A stretch of DNA of 64,000 nt, from NCBI GenBank assembly GCA_041690635.1, contig JAWLGZ010000005.1:62001-126000 (forward strand), written 5' to 3'. Under the pieces are notes generated by a model. That model was not told the origin of the DNA. It did not search any database and saw nothing but the letters and a program-made list of their open reading frames with translations. This DNA is from JAWLGZ01 sp041690635 (GTDB taxonomy: Bacteria > Pseudomonadota > Gammaproteobacteria > Thiohalomonadales > Thiohalomonadaceae). The first letter of the stretch is position 1, and each line of letters begins with the position of its first letter. Position numbers and translations under genes: made by a program. This document shows positions 16,663 to 24,554 of this stretch, one piece after another.

Positions 16663-19002
16663 TCAGGTCGTCAGCCCCATGAACAGCGTGGGCAGCCGTT
16701 CCGGCAGCCGCTGCACGTGGTCGACCACGGTGAAGTTGCCGCCGAAGATGCGCGAGACGTAGGCGTCGGCATTGGGATCAAGCGTCAGGCAGTAGGTCAG
16801 CACGCCGCGGGCGGCCAGCTCCTCCACCGCCTTGCGGGTGTCCTGGCGCAGGTATTGCGGATCGCGCACGTCGATGTCGGCGGGCTCACCGTCGGTGACC
16901 AGCAGTACCACCCGCTTCTGGTTTGGGCGGGCGCGCAGGTGTGAACCGGCGTGGCGCAGGGCGGCGCCCATGCGGGTGGAGAGCCCGCCGCGCATGCCGG
17001 CGAGGCGCGACTTGGCCGCCTCGTCCCAGGGCTGGTCGAAATCCTTGAAGCGGTAGTACTGCACGTCGTGCCGTCCGTCGGAGGCGAAGCCGTGGACGGC
17101 GAAGGCGTCGCCGATCCCGTCGAGCGCCCAGGAGAGCAGGGTGGTCGCCTCGCGGGCGAGTTGCAGGACGGGACGGTCGCAGCCGTCGGGGGTGTCGTTG
17201 GTGGACTCGGAGAGGTCGAGCAGCACCAGCACAGCGAGATCGCGGGTCTTGCGCTCCAGGCGGATGTTGACGCGTGGGTCCGGGTCGAGGCCCATGCGCA
17301 GGTCGACCAGCGCACGGATGGCGGCATTCAGGTCGATCTCCTCGCCATCCTCCTGGTGACGTCGGCGCACAAGCCCCTGCGGCTGGACCGCATCAATGAT
17401 GTGTTTCAGGCGGCTCGCGATGGGCCGGTATTCGATCAGAGTCCGGTCCACCAGTTCCGGATCGCCGAGGGGTTGGCGCTTCTCCAGTACGGTGGTCCAG
17501 TCGGGACGGTGCAGCTGCACCTGATAGTCCCACTCCGGGTAGTGGTAGGGCTCGCTGACCGGCTCCCTGCCCTCCAGTTGGTTGATGGAGACCCCCTCCG
17601 GATCGCCGTCGCGGAAGAACTCACTCTCCAGGGTCCAGATCTCCTGCGCGTCGTCGCCGGCCAGCTCGTTGTCGAGCTCGTTCACCATCTCCATGACGTT
17701 GACCTTGCGCCGTTCCTGGCGCGTTGCCGCGGAGAGGTAGTCCGCCTCCTGCCAGGCGATCTCGTCGAAGGCCCAGATGTAGCGGTTGTCGTCACGGTAG
17801 GGGAGGGCGATCCCCTCCAGCAGGCGCAGGCTGGGCATTGCCGCCCGCTTGCCCAACTCGTTGTGGAACTGGACCCCGAGATCCCACGCGAGGCCGGCCG
17901 AATCGCCCCGGGAGGCGAACTCCCGGTGGAAGGTGTCGGCCGATGCACGCACCCAGGCGTCCTCGTCCCGGTACTCCTCATCGAGCATGGAGCGGGCGAG
18001 CCGTTCCAGAAGATGTACCACCGGATTGCGCGGGTCGTCGTCCGTCTTTACCGCTGTATGGAACTTAAGCCAGAGCTGTTGCAGGCCGGGGAATTCGCGA
18101 ATGGCCAGTGCCTCGACCCGGGCGTCCTCGACCAGGCCGACGAAGAACATCTGGCCGGGTGTCAGCGCTTCCGCGGACAGCGGCTCCCGGGTGTACCCGA
18201 GGTGTGCCGCCGCATGCGTGGCGGCGGCACGGTAGAGTTCGCCGCCGCGAATGCCGCGGTGGTCGTCATAGGCGTCGGGCAGATGGATGACCCGGCGTTC
18301 GATGTAGGGCCGGTAGCCCTCCCGGCTCTCTACATCCCCGGAGGTCGGGCGCAGGAAGAAGTCGCTGCCCCACAGCGCACGCAGGTAGAAGTTGAGCTTG
18401 CGCTGGTTGTCGACGAAGAGGGTGCCGCGGCGCTCCTTCTGCAATACAGCCAGGGAGTCGGCGCTCACGAGTGCGAAGTAGCTGCCGAGTGCGGAAAAGT
18501 CGCGGGCGTGGGCCTGCGCACCCCACAACGCCCAGCGGCGCAGGCCGCCGAGAGTGAGTTTCGAAAACAGCTCGTCGAGTCGGCCGAGCATCGGTCGCAG
18601 CCCGCGCGGGGCCTTGGCGGAGAGCTGGTGCAGCAGCGCGAGATACTGCCGGACCAGCTCCGCATCGCCCAGGCGGCGCGACGCCACCGGCAGGGTGGCG
18701 AAGATCAGCCCGATGATCTCGCCGCTGACCATGGAGGCGAGCTTCATCGCCTGGGTGACCACATCGGGGATGACGTCCTCGCCCACCTCCTTGGCGACCG
18801 ACGGCATCGCCTGGAGATAGCTCACCACCAGGTCCTTGCCGCGGCCGAGTTCGCACAACCCCTTGGCGCCTTCCAGCCAGTTGGTGAGACCGCGCGGTGA
18901 CATCACCCGCGCCGCCTCGGCGAAGCTCGCCTCGAAGGTGTCGTGCACGTGCGGGTCGGCCTGTTCCAGAAAGGCGCGGTACTGTTCGATATCGATGCTC
19001 AT
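16663..19002 (-). CDS. cbbO: CbbO, RuBisCO activase subunit with C-terminal von Willebrand A domain
   Basis: 779 aa. With the MoxR-type AAA+ protein CbbQ, CbbO forms the CbbQO activase that removes inhibitory sugar phosphates from form I RuBisCO. The C-terminal vWA domain (about 575-779) has an intact MIDAS: DLSESTN (Asp-x-Ser-x-Ser), the Thr region LSTRMGAALRHAG, and the Asp in LLVTDGEPADID. The N-terminal half is the NorD/CbbO-type helical domain. A Shine-Dalgarno GAGGAAG precedes the ATG. It is the last gene of cbbLSQO, but a 428-bp repeat-filled gap separates it from cbbQ, unlike the usually tight spacing, so it may also have its own promoter. Confidence 0.93.
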   Translation of the reverse strand: MSIDIEQYRAFLEQADPHVHDTFEASFAEAARVMSPRGLTNWLEGAKGLCELGRGKDLVVSYLQAMPSVAKEVGEDVIPDVVTQAMKLASMVSGEIIGLIFATLPVASRRLGDAELVRQYLALLHQLSAKAPRGLRPMLGRLDELFSKLTLGGLRRWALWGAQAHARDFSALGSYFALVSADSLAVLQKERRGTLFVDNQRKLNFYLRALWGSDFFLRPTSGDVESREGYRPYIERRVIHLPDAYDDHRGIRGGELYRAAATHAAAHLGYTREPLSAEALTPGQMFFVGLVEDARVEALAIREFPGLQQLWLKFHTAVKTDDDPRNPVVHLLERLARSMLDEEYRDEDAWVRASADTFHREFASRGDSAGLAWDLGVQFHNELGKRAAMPSLRLLEGIALPYRDDNRYIWAFDEIAWQEADYLSAATRQERRKVNVMEMVNELDNELAGDDAQEIWTLESEFFRDGDPEGVSINQLEGREPVSEPYHYPEWDYQVQLHRPDWTTVLEKRQPLGDPELVDRTLIEYRPIASRLKHIIDAVQPQGLVRRRHQEDGEEIDLNAAIRALVDLRMGLDPDPRVNIRLERKTRDLAVLVLLDLSESTNDTPDGCDRPVLQLAREATTLLSWALDGIGDAFAVHGFASDGRHDVQYYRFKDFDQPWDEAAKSRLAGMRGGLSTRMGAALRHAGSHLRARPNQKRVVLLVTDGEPADIDVRDPQYLRQDTRKAVEELAARGVLTYCLTLDPNADAYVSRIFGGNFTVVDHVQRLPERLPTLFMGLTT

Positions 19003-19430
19003 GCTTCCTCACCGAAAACCACTTCACCACGGAGGGTGCAGTGGCCGCAGAGTCGTAGGAGCCCGGCCCTCCGGGCGAATGGCGGCAAAGCCGCTTCAAC
19101 GTCGATTCGTTCCCGTAGGCCTACTCGCCCGCGGGGGCGGGCGCCTACGTCTTTCCCTTCCAAGGACAATGCAGCATTCACCTGTCCCGTGCCCTCGTGC
19201 AGTGCTGCGCGCTTGATGAGACACGCACACACGCCGACATGACAGCCACGTGGTGACTGGAGTTCGCCAGGACCTGATTAGAAGGTCCCTTCCCCTTCAA
19301 GGGGAAGGACAGGATGGGGATGGGTTTCGTACAGGCGCTGCGGGGTCCACCCATCCCCACCGGACCTCCCCTTGAAGGGGAGGGAGGTTCGCCGTGCCAA
19401 CATAAGTCCCACACTGCGTGCAGCACTACA
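19003..19430. repeat. Repeat-filled cbbQ-cbbO intergenic region
   Basis: No gene is present. At 19281-19388 a long imperfect inverted repeat pairs CTTCCCCTTCAAGGGGAAGG and GGATGGGGATGGG on the left with CCCATCCCCAC and CCTCCCCTTGAAGGGGAGG on the right. The left half is itself a near-perfect palindrome. At 19051-19150 there are further GTAGG...CCTAC-type inverted repeats rich in GGGC/GCCC. These look like dispersed intergenic palindromic repeats inserted into the operon. They would form very stable RNA hairpins in a cbbLSQO transcript and could reduce cbbO expression. Confidence 0.75.
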
Positions 19431-20285
19431 CTAGAAGTAGGTCGCCACCGCCTGATCCAGCGTCTCGCGCATGTCCGGATCGTCGGTGATCGGCCGAACC
19501 AGGGTCATGGTGCAGGCCGCCTTCGGCTCGATGCCGCGGGCGATGAGATTGCCCGCGTAGACCAGCAGGCGGGTGGATATCCCTTCGTCGAGGCCGTGCC
19601 CCTTGAGGTTGCGGGCGCGGTGGGCCACCTGCACCAGCCTTTCGGCAACGGCCATCTCCACACCGCTCTCGTGACTGACGATCTCCGCCTCCACCTGCGC
19701 GTCGGGGTAGACGAAGTCGAGCGCGCCGAAGCGCTGCTTGGTGGACTGCTTCAGATCCTTCATCAGGTTCTGGTAGCCGGGGTTGTAGGAGATCACCAGC
19801 TGGAAGCCGTCATTCGCTTGGACCAGTTCCCCCTTCTTGTCCAGCGGCAGCGTGCGGCGGTGATCGGTTAGCGGGTGGATCACCACCGTGGTGTCCTGGC
19901 GCGCCTCCACCACCTCGTCCAGGTAGCAGATGGCGCCGATGCGGGCGGCCACCGTGAGCGGACCGTCCTGCCACCGGGTGCCGTTGGCATCGAGCAGAAA
20001 GCGGCCGATCAGATCGGACGCGGTCATGTCCTCGTTGCAGGCCACCGTCACCAGCGGACGGCCGAGTTTCCACGCCATGTACTCGACGAAGCGGGATTTG
20101 CCGCAGCCGGTCGGCCCCTTGAGCATCACCGGCATGCGCGCCTCGTAGGCGGCCTGGTAGAGGGCCACCTCTTCGCCCACCGCGCGATAGTAGGGCTCCT
20201 CGCGGACCAGATACTGATCGTGCCCGGCCGGGTTCTCCGCTCTCTGGCCCGACGGTTTCAGTGCCGTTTCGGAAATTGCTGCCAT
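19431..20285 (-). CDS. cbbQ: CbbQ, MoxR-type AAA+ ATPase of the RuBisCO activase
   Basis: 284 aa from ATG 20285, preferred over an ATG five codons upstream because GGAGG stands 7 bases before it. Walker A is GPTGCGKS, Walker B is AICYLDEVVEARQD, and sensor/arginine-finger regions include VISYNPGYQ and KQSTKQRFGALDFVYP. CbbQ hexamers power remodelling of inhibited RuBisCO, recruited by CbbO. The closest relatives are CbbQ and NorQ/GvpN; position directly after cbbS settles the assignment. The gap to cbbS contains a 10-bp perfect hairpin. Confidence 0.94.
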   Translation of the reverse strand: MAAISETALKPSGQRAENPAGHDQYLVREEPYYRAVGEEVALYQAAYEARMPVMLKGPTGCGKSRFVEYMAWKLGRPLVTVACNEDMTASDLIGRFLLDANGTRWQDGPLTVAARIGAICYLDEVVEARQDTTVVIHPLTDHRRTLPLDKKGELVQANDGFQLVISYNPGYQNLMKDLKQSTKQRFGALDFVYPDAQVEAEIVSHESGVEMAVAERLVQVAHRARNLKGHGLDEGISTRLLVYAGNLIARGIEPKAACTMTLVRPITDDPDMRETLDQAVATYF

Positions 20286-20330
20286 GTCGATTCCTCCCAT
20301 GCCGCCACATTTGGCGGCGCCCGCAGTGCA

Positions 20331-20354
20331 CGGGCGCGGAGATTTCCGCGCCCG
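20331..20354 (-). promoter_or_regulatory. Strong hairpin between cbbS and cbbQ
   Basis: A perfect 10-bp stem (CGGGCGCGGA / TCCGCGCCCG) with a 4-base loop begins 15 bases after the cbbS stop on the minus strand. No U run follows, so complete termination is unlikely. It may act as a partial attenuator or a 3' stabiliser that keeps cbbLS message in excess over cbbQO. Function is inferred. Confidence 0.6.
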
Positions 20355-20368
20355 TGACGTGGGGCCGG

Positions 20369-20731
20369 TTAGGCGGCCTTCATCGGGCCGCGGAAGATCA
20401 CCATCGATGCGCCCTGGGACTGGGCGTAGTTGTCATACCCGATCAGCCGCACATGGTGGTCGGGGTGCGCCTTGTGGCACGCCTGGGCCTCGGCCAGGAT
20501 GCGGTCCACATCGGTTTCGCCGAACATCGGCAGCTTCCACATGTACCAGTAGTGGCTGAACGAGTTCTCCGGCTCGGTGTGCTCGATTGCCGGGTTCCAG
20601 CCCTTGCTGACGATGTACTCCACCTGCTTGCGCACCTGCTGGTCGTCCATCGACTCCAGGTAGGAGAAGGTCTCGAACTTGCGGCTGGTGGGGTCGCTCA
20701 GCTTCGACTGATAGTCCTGTACGTCACTCAT
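20369..20731 (-). CDS. cbbS: RuBisCO small subunit, form I
   Basis: 120 aa from ATG 20731, which has AGGAG upstream and starts MSDVQDYQSKLSDPTSRKFE, as form IA small subunits do. Family landmarks: FSYLESMDDQQVRKQVEYIV, NPAIEHTEPENSFSHYWYMW, KLPMFGETDVDRILAE and HVRLIGYDNYAQSQ. It forms the L8S8 holoenzyme with CbbL. The gap between cbbL and cbbS (102 bases) contains an inverted-repeat element that could set the ratio of the two subunits. Confidence 0.96.
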   Translation of the reverse strand: MSDVQDYQSKLSDPTSRKFETFSYLESMDDQQVRKQVEYIVSKGWNPAIEHTEPENSFSHYWYMWKLPMFGETDVDRILAEAQACHKAHPDHHVRLIGYDNYAQSQGASMVIFRGPMKAA

Positions 20732-20765
20732 GATGGTGGCTCCTGAATTTGAAGAAACATGATTG

Positions 20766-20820
20766 ACCGCAGAGGTCGCAGAGAACAAAAGAAATTCGTC
20801 TCCTCTGCGTCCTCTGCGGT
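20766..20820. repeat. Inverted-repeat element between cbbL and cbbS
   Basis: Arms of 19 bases with two mismatches (20766-20784, beginning ACCGCAGAGG, and 20802-20820, ending CCTCTGCGGT) flank a 17-base A-rich centre. The same termini bound a larger element at 60688-60833, so this is a dispersed, MITE-like or REP-like repeat. As RNA it forms a strong stem-loop immediately after the cbbL coding region. Confidence 0.8.
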
Positions 20821-20833
20821 GAACTCTTTTGGG

Positions 20834-22255
20834 TTACCGATGCGCCACGTCGAGTTTGTCCACGGTGTCGAACTCGAACTTGATCTCCTTCCAGGTCTCC
20901 ATCGCCATCTTCAGTTCGGGGCTGTTCTTGGCAGCGGCGGTAAGGATCTCCTTGCCCTCCTTCTCGATCTCGCGACCTTCGTTGCGGGCCTGGGTGCAGG
21001 CCTCCAGCGCCACGCGGTTGGCGGCGGCGCCGGCGGCGTTGCCCCAGGGGTGGCCCAGGGTGCCGCCACCGAACTGAAGCACCGCATCGTCACCGAAGAT
21101 GGAGACCAGTGCGGGCATGTGCCACACATGGATGCCGCCGGAGGCGACCGGGAACACGCCGGGCATGTGCGCCCAGTCCTGGTCGAAGAACAGGCCGCGG
21201 CTGCGGTCCTCGGCGATGAAGCGATCGCGCATGGTGTCGATCCAGCCGAGGGTGGCCTCGCGGTCGCCCTCCAGCTTGCCGACGACGGTGCCGGAGTGCA
21301 GATGGTCGCCGCCCGAGAGGCGCAGCATCTTCGCCAGTACGCGGAAGTGGATGCCGTGACGCGGGTTGCGATCGATCACCGCGTGCATGGCGCGGTGGAT
21401 GTGCAGCAGCATGCCGTTGCGACGACACCAGTTGGCCAGACCGGTATTGGCGGTGAAGCCGCCGGTCAGGTAGTCGTGCATGATGATCGGCATGCCCAGT
21501 TCCTTGGCGAACTCGGCCCGCTCGTACATCGCCTCCGGGGTCGGCGCGGTGACGTTCAAATAGTGGCCCTTGCGCTCGCCGGTCTCCGCTTCGGCCTTGT
21601 GGATCGCCTCGGCGACGAACTCGAAGCGCTGGTGCCAGCGCATGAACGGCTGTGAGTTGATGTTCTCGTCGTCCTTGGTGAAGTCGAGTCCGCCGCGCAG
21701 GCACTCGTAGACGGCCCGGCCGTAATTCTTGGCCGACAGACCGAGCTTCGGCTTGATGGTGCAGCCCAGCATCGCACGGCCGTACTTGTTCATCCGGTCG
21801 CGCTCGACCTGAATGCCGTTGGGTGGCCCGCCGCAGGTCACGACAAACGCGACCGGCACGCGCACATCTTCGAGGCGCAGCGAACGCACCGCCTTGAAGC
21901 CGAACACGTTGCCCACCAGCGAGGTCAGCACGTTGACCACGGAACCCTCCTCGAACAGATCGAGCGGGTAGGCGATGAAGGCATAGAACGCCTCGTCATC
22001 GCCGGGGACATCCTCGATGGCGTAGGCGCGGCCCTTGTAGTAATCGAGATCGGTCAGCAGATCGGTCCACACAGTCGTCCAGGTGCCGGTGGAGGACTCT
22101 GCGGCCACCGCGGCGGCGGCCTCCTCACGCGGCACCCCGGCCTGCGGCACCACCTTGAAGCACGCCAGAAAGTCGGTGTCCTTCGGCGTGTAGTTCGGCA
22201 TCCAGTAGGTCTCGCGGTACTCTTTCACGCCCGCGCTATAGGTCTTGCCTGCCAT
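20834..22255 (-). CDS. cbbL: RuBisCO large subunit, form IA (IAq type)
   Basis: 473 aa, full length. It catalyses carboxylation of ribulose 1,5-bisphosphate in the Calvin-Benson-Bassham cycle. Catalytic residues are all present (spinach numbering is seven higher): Lys168 in GCTIKPKLGLS, carbamylated Lys194 with Asp196 and Glu197 in GGLDFTKDDEN, His287 in LLHIHRAMHAV, and Lys327 in GTVVGKLEGD. Sequence features such as DIDGDD-like VPGDDEAFYAFIAYPLDLF mark form IA. Association with cbbQO and absence of csoS genes indicates a cytosolic, non-carboxysomal enzyme. It is divergently transcribed from cbbR, which lies 218 bases away. Confidence 0.98.
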   Translation of the reverse strand: MAGKTYSAGVKEYRETYWMPNYTPKDTDFLACFKVVPQAGVPREEAAAAVAAESSTGTWTTVWTDLLTDLDYYKGRAYAIEDVPGDDEAFYAFIAYPLDLFEEGSVVNVLTSLVGNVFGFKAVRSLRLEDVRVPVAFVVTCGGPPNGIQVERDRMNKYGRAMLGCTIKPKLGLSAKNYGRAVYECLRGGLDFTKDDENINSQPFMRWHQRFEFVAEAIHKAEAETGERKGHYLNVTAPTPEAMYERAEFAKELGMPIIMHDYLTGGFTANTGLANWCRRNGMLLHIHRAMHAVIDRNPRHGIHFRVLAKMLRLSGGDHLHSGTVVGKLEGDREATLGWIDTMRDRFIAEDRSRGLFFDQDWAHMPGVFPVASGGIHVWHMPALVSIFGDDAVLQFGGGTLGHPWGNAAGAAANRVALEACTQARNEGREIEKEGKEILTAAAKNSPELKMAMETWKEIKFEFDTVDKLDVAHR

Positions 22256-22401
22256 TGGGTGGATCCTCGTTCAGGGGAATGGAAGTCGGAATGAGCCCGC
22301 GAAGTCGGCAGTTGCCGGCCGTACGGCCTGCTCGCATCCGGCACGTGAGTAACTGTAGTCAGGGGATGTGATTTCGAAAAATTTATATTTGCAATTTCGG
22401 T

Positions 22402-22419
22402 TATTTACTCTAGTAAATA
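22402..22419. promoter_or_regulatory. Candidate CbbR operator in the cbbL-cbbR intergenic region
   Basis: An 8-bp inverted repeat, TATTTACT-CT-AGTAAATA, lies 147 bases upstream of cbbL and 55 bases upstream of cbbR, inside an AT-rich stretch (about 22370-22420) that is otherwise rare here. LysR-type regulators bind T-N11-A dyads in such divergent regions, and the repeat contains suitable T/A spacings. CbbR binding is inference from position and pattern. Confidence 0.6.
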
Positions 22420-22473
22420 CATGAGGGTGCCCTTACTTCTTCTACTGTCGTCCGAACGAGAACGTACCAATCG

Positions 22474-23436
22474 ATGCCATTCCACCTGACGCTCCAGCAG
22501 ATGCGGCTGTTCGAGGCGGTGGCCCGACACAGGAGTTTCAGTCGTGCGTCCGAAGAGCTGTTCCTGAGCCAGCCGGCGGTCTCAATCCAGGTCAAGCGTC
22601 TGGAGGGATCGATCGGCACGCCTCTGCTGGAGAGGGTGGGCAAGCGCATCTATCTGACGGCCACCGGCGAGGAGGTGTACGCCGCCTGCCGGGACATTCT
22701 GGCGCGGCTTGAAAGCCTGAAGACGACCGTCGACGACATGCAGGGGGTGGTGAAGGGGAAACTCCGGATCTCCGCGGTGACCACGGCGAAGTACACGCTG
22801 CCGCATCTGCTCGGCGCCTTCGTCCAGCGCTACCCGGAGGTCGACGTCAGCCTCAAGGTCACCAACCGGCGTGACGTGTTGAGCGACCTCGCGCTCAACG
22901 AGAGCGACATGGTGGTGATGGGGCAGGTGCCGCCCGAGATCGAAGTGGAGGTACACCCCTTCCTCGAGAACCGGCTGGTGCTCGCAGCGCCAACCGACCA
23001 CCGGCTCGCCAAGCGGCGGCGTGTTCCGTTGAAGGAGCTGGAGGGCGAGCGCCTGCTGGTACGGGAGGCCGCCTCGGGCACGCGGCGCGCCACTGAACAG
23101 CTCTTCGCCGAACACGGCGTGAGCTTTACGGTGCGGATGGAACTGGGCAGCACCGAGGCGATCAAGCAGGCGGTGATGGCAGGACTGGGAATCTCGGTCC
23201 TGCCGTTGAACAGCCTGGCGCTTGAGTTGGCGACCGGCCGCGTCGCACTGCTCGATGTGCATGGATTCCCCCTGCTGCGCCACTGGCATGTGGTCTATCC
23301 ACGGACCAAGAAGCTCTCGCTGGCAGCGCGCACCTTCATCGAATTTCTCGCAACCGATGCCGAGGTGGTGGTCGCCCGATTGATGCAGCAGGATGGCGAT
23401 GCGGAGCCGCCGCGTGGAGGGCGATGCTCGCAATGA
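22474..23436 (+). CDS. cbbR: CbbR, LysR-family activator of the cbb operon
   Basis: 320 aa. The N-terminal winged HTH (LTLQQMRLFEAVARHRSFSR, then ASEELFLSQPAVSIQVKRLE) is followed by a linker helix and an effector domain with CbbR-like stretches: VKGKLRISAVTTAKYTLPHL, FVQRYPEVDVSLKVTNR, and AVMAGLGISVLPLNSLALEL. CbbR senses metabolites such as RuBP, PEP, NADPH or ATP in characterised species and activates the divergent cbb genes. The divergent position relative to cbbL is the usual one. The C-terminal 20 residues beyond the domain are Pro/Arg/Gly-rich and may be poorly conserved. Confidence 0.93.
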   Translation: MPFHLTLQQMRLFEAVARHRSFSRASEELFLSQPAVSIQVKRLEGSIGTPLLERVGKRIYLTATGEEVYAACRDILARLESLKTTVDDMQGVVKGKLRISAVTTAKYTLPHLLGAFVQRYPEVDVSLKVTNRRDVLSDLALNESDMVVMGQVPPEIEVEVHPFLENRLVLAAPTDHRLAKRRRVPLKELEGERLLVREAASGTRRATEQLFAEHGVSFTVRMELGSTEAIKQAVMAGLGISVLPLNSLALELATGRVALLDVHGFPLLRHWHVVYPRTKKLSLAARTFIEFLATDAEVVVARLMQQDGDAEPPRGGRCSQ

Positions 23437-23463
23437 CAAAAGGCAGGTTCGTGTGGGAACAGT

Positions 23464-24519
23464 TCACTCGGACTGCTCAATCTCCGCACGCACCCTGGGC
23501 AGACTTTTCGGGTAGCTCTGCTGGATGAAGCGAATAAGTTGCTCCCGCACATGGCAGCGCAGGTCGAAGGCGCGCGGGGAGTTCGACGCGCTCATCAGTG
23601 CGCGGATCTGGATGGTCCGCTCGGTGGCGTCGGTCACCTGCAACACGTGGCTTTTGCCGTCCCACAGGTCGGTGGACTGGAGAATGCGCAGAAACTCCTC
23701 GCGCAGCGGATCAATGGGGAGTGTGTAATCCGCATGGATGAACACCTCTCCGAGAAGGTGTGCGGTGGGGCGGGTCCAGTTCTCAAATGGCTTTTCGACG
23801 AAATAGGAGATGGGTACCACCAGCCGCCGCCAGTCCCATATCCGTACCACCACATGGGTCATTGTGATCTCTTCGACCCACCCCCACTCACCTTCCACAA
23901 CCACTGCATCGTAAATCCGAATCGACTTGGTCAGGGCGATCTGGATGCCGGCGATCAGGTTTGAGAGCGTGGGGCGGGCAGCAATTCCGATAACGATGCC
24001 GGCGATACCGGCGGATGCAAACAGCGTGGTACCCAGTCCCTCGACCACGGGGAACAGGCTCAGGATCCAGGCGGCGGCGATAACCACAATGGCCGCAACG
24101 GTGATGCGCTGCAGCAACTGAATCTGGGTAAGCGCCGTCCGGGCCGCCAGGTTGTCCGGCTCGTCGACCCGAAGCCGAAGCGCGGCGAGATCGATGACCG
24201 CGACGATCAGTCGGACAGAGAGCCAGGCGAGCGCGGCGATGAATACCGGAGTGACAACAAACTCGACGAAGGGGGTGAGCGCCGGGGGCAGCCGAACCCA
24301 CAGCGAAGCGAAGAGGAGCGACAGCAGGGGAAAGATGAACCGGGTTGGCGTCAAGGCCGCAGCCAGCAGTGCAGCACTGACCGCGCTGCGGTGCCTGGTC
24401 GTAAATCGGCTCCAGAGATAAAACAGGAGGGCGTGAATACCCAGGGCGACGATCGCCGCCAGGAGGAACACCAGAAGCGCACCGGGCCATCCGGGTATCC
24501 TGTCGAGCACCTCTTCCAC
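23464..24519 (-). CDS. MscS-family mechanosensitive channel
   Basis: 351 aa. Four N-terminal transmembrane segments (about 12-35, 60-80, 90-112 and 133-155) lead into the pore helix and beta domain: ASAGIAGIVIGIAARPTLSN followed by LIAGIQIALTKSIRIYDAVV matches the Gly/Ala-packed TM3 and the start of the MscS middle domain. The cytosolic part contains GWVEEITMTHVVVRIWDWRR and VPISYFVEKPFENWTR. It probably releases solutes during hypo-osmotic shock or tunes turgor. It is the last gene of a four-gene minus-strand unit, 35 bases after the symporter-kinase fusion, which suggests a joint role in osmotic or solute homeostasis. Confidence 0.9.
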   Translation of the reverse strand: MEEVLDRIPGWPGALLVFLLAAIVALGIHALLFYLWSRFTTRHRSAVSAALLAAALTPTRFIFPLLSLLFASLWVRLPPALTPFVEFVVTPVFIAALAWLSVRLIVAVIDLAALRLRVDEPDNLAARTALTQIQLLQRITVAAIVVIAAAWILSLFPVVEGLGTTLFASAGIAGIVIGIAARPTLSNLIAGIQIALTKSIRIYDAVVVEGEWGWVEEITMTHVVVRIWDWRRLVVPISYFVEKPFENWTRPTAHLLGEVFIHADYTLPIDPLREEFLRILQSTDLWDGKSHVLQVTDATERTIQIRALMSASNSPRAFDLRCHVREQLIRFIQQSYPKSLPRVRAEIEQSE

Positions 24520-24554
24520 GACCGCTTCCCCGTCGGCGTTAGCGCACTTTCCGG

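Noticed and set aside
20369..22255. Form II RuBisCO or carboxysomal form IA operon
   Set aside because: A small subunit is present and the large subunit has form I residues, excluding form II. The following genes are cbbQ and cbbO with no csoS genes, excluding a carboxysome operon within the window.
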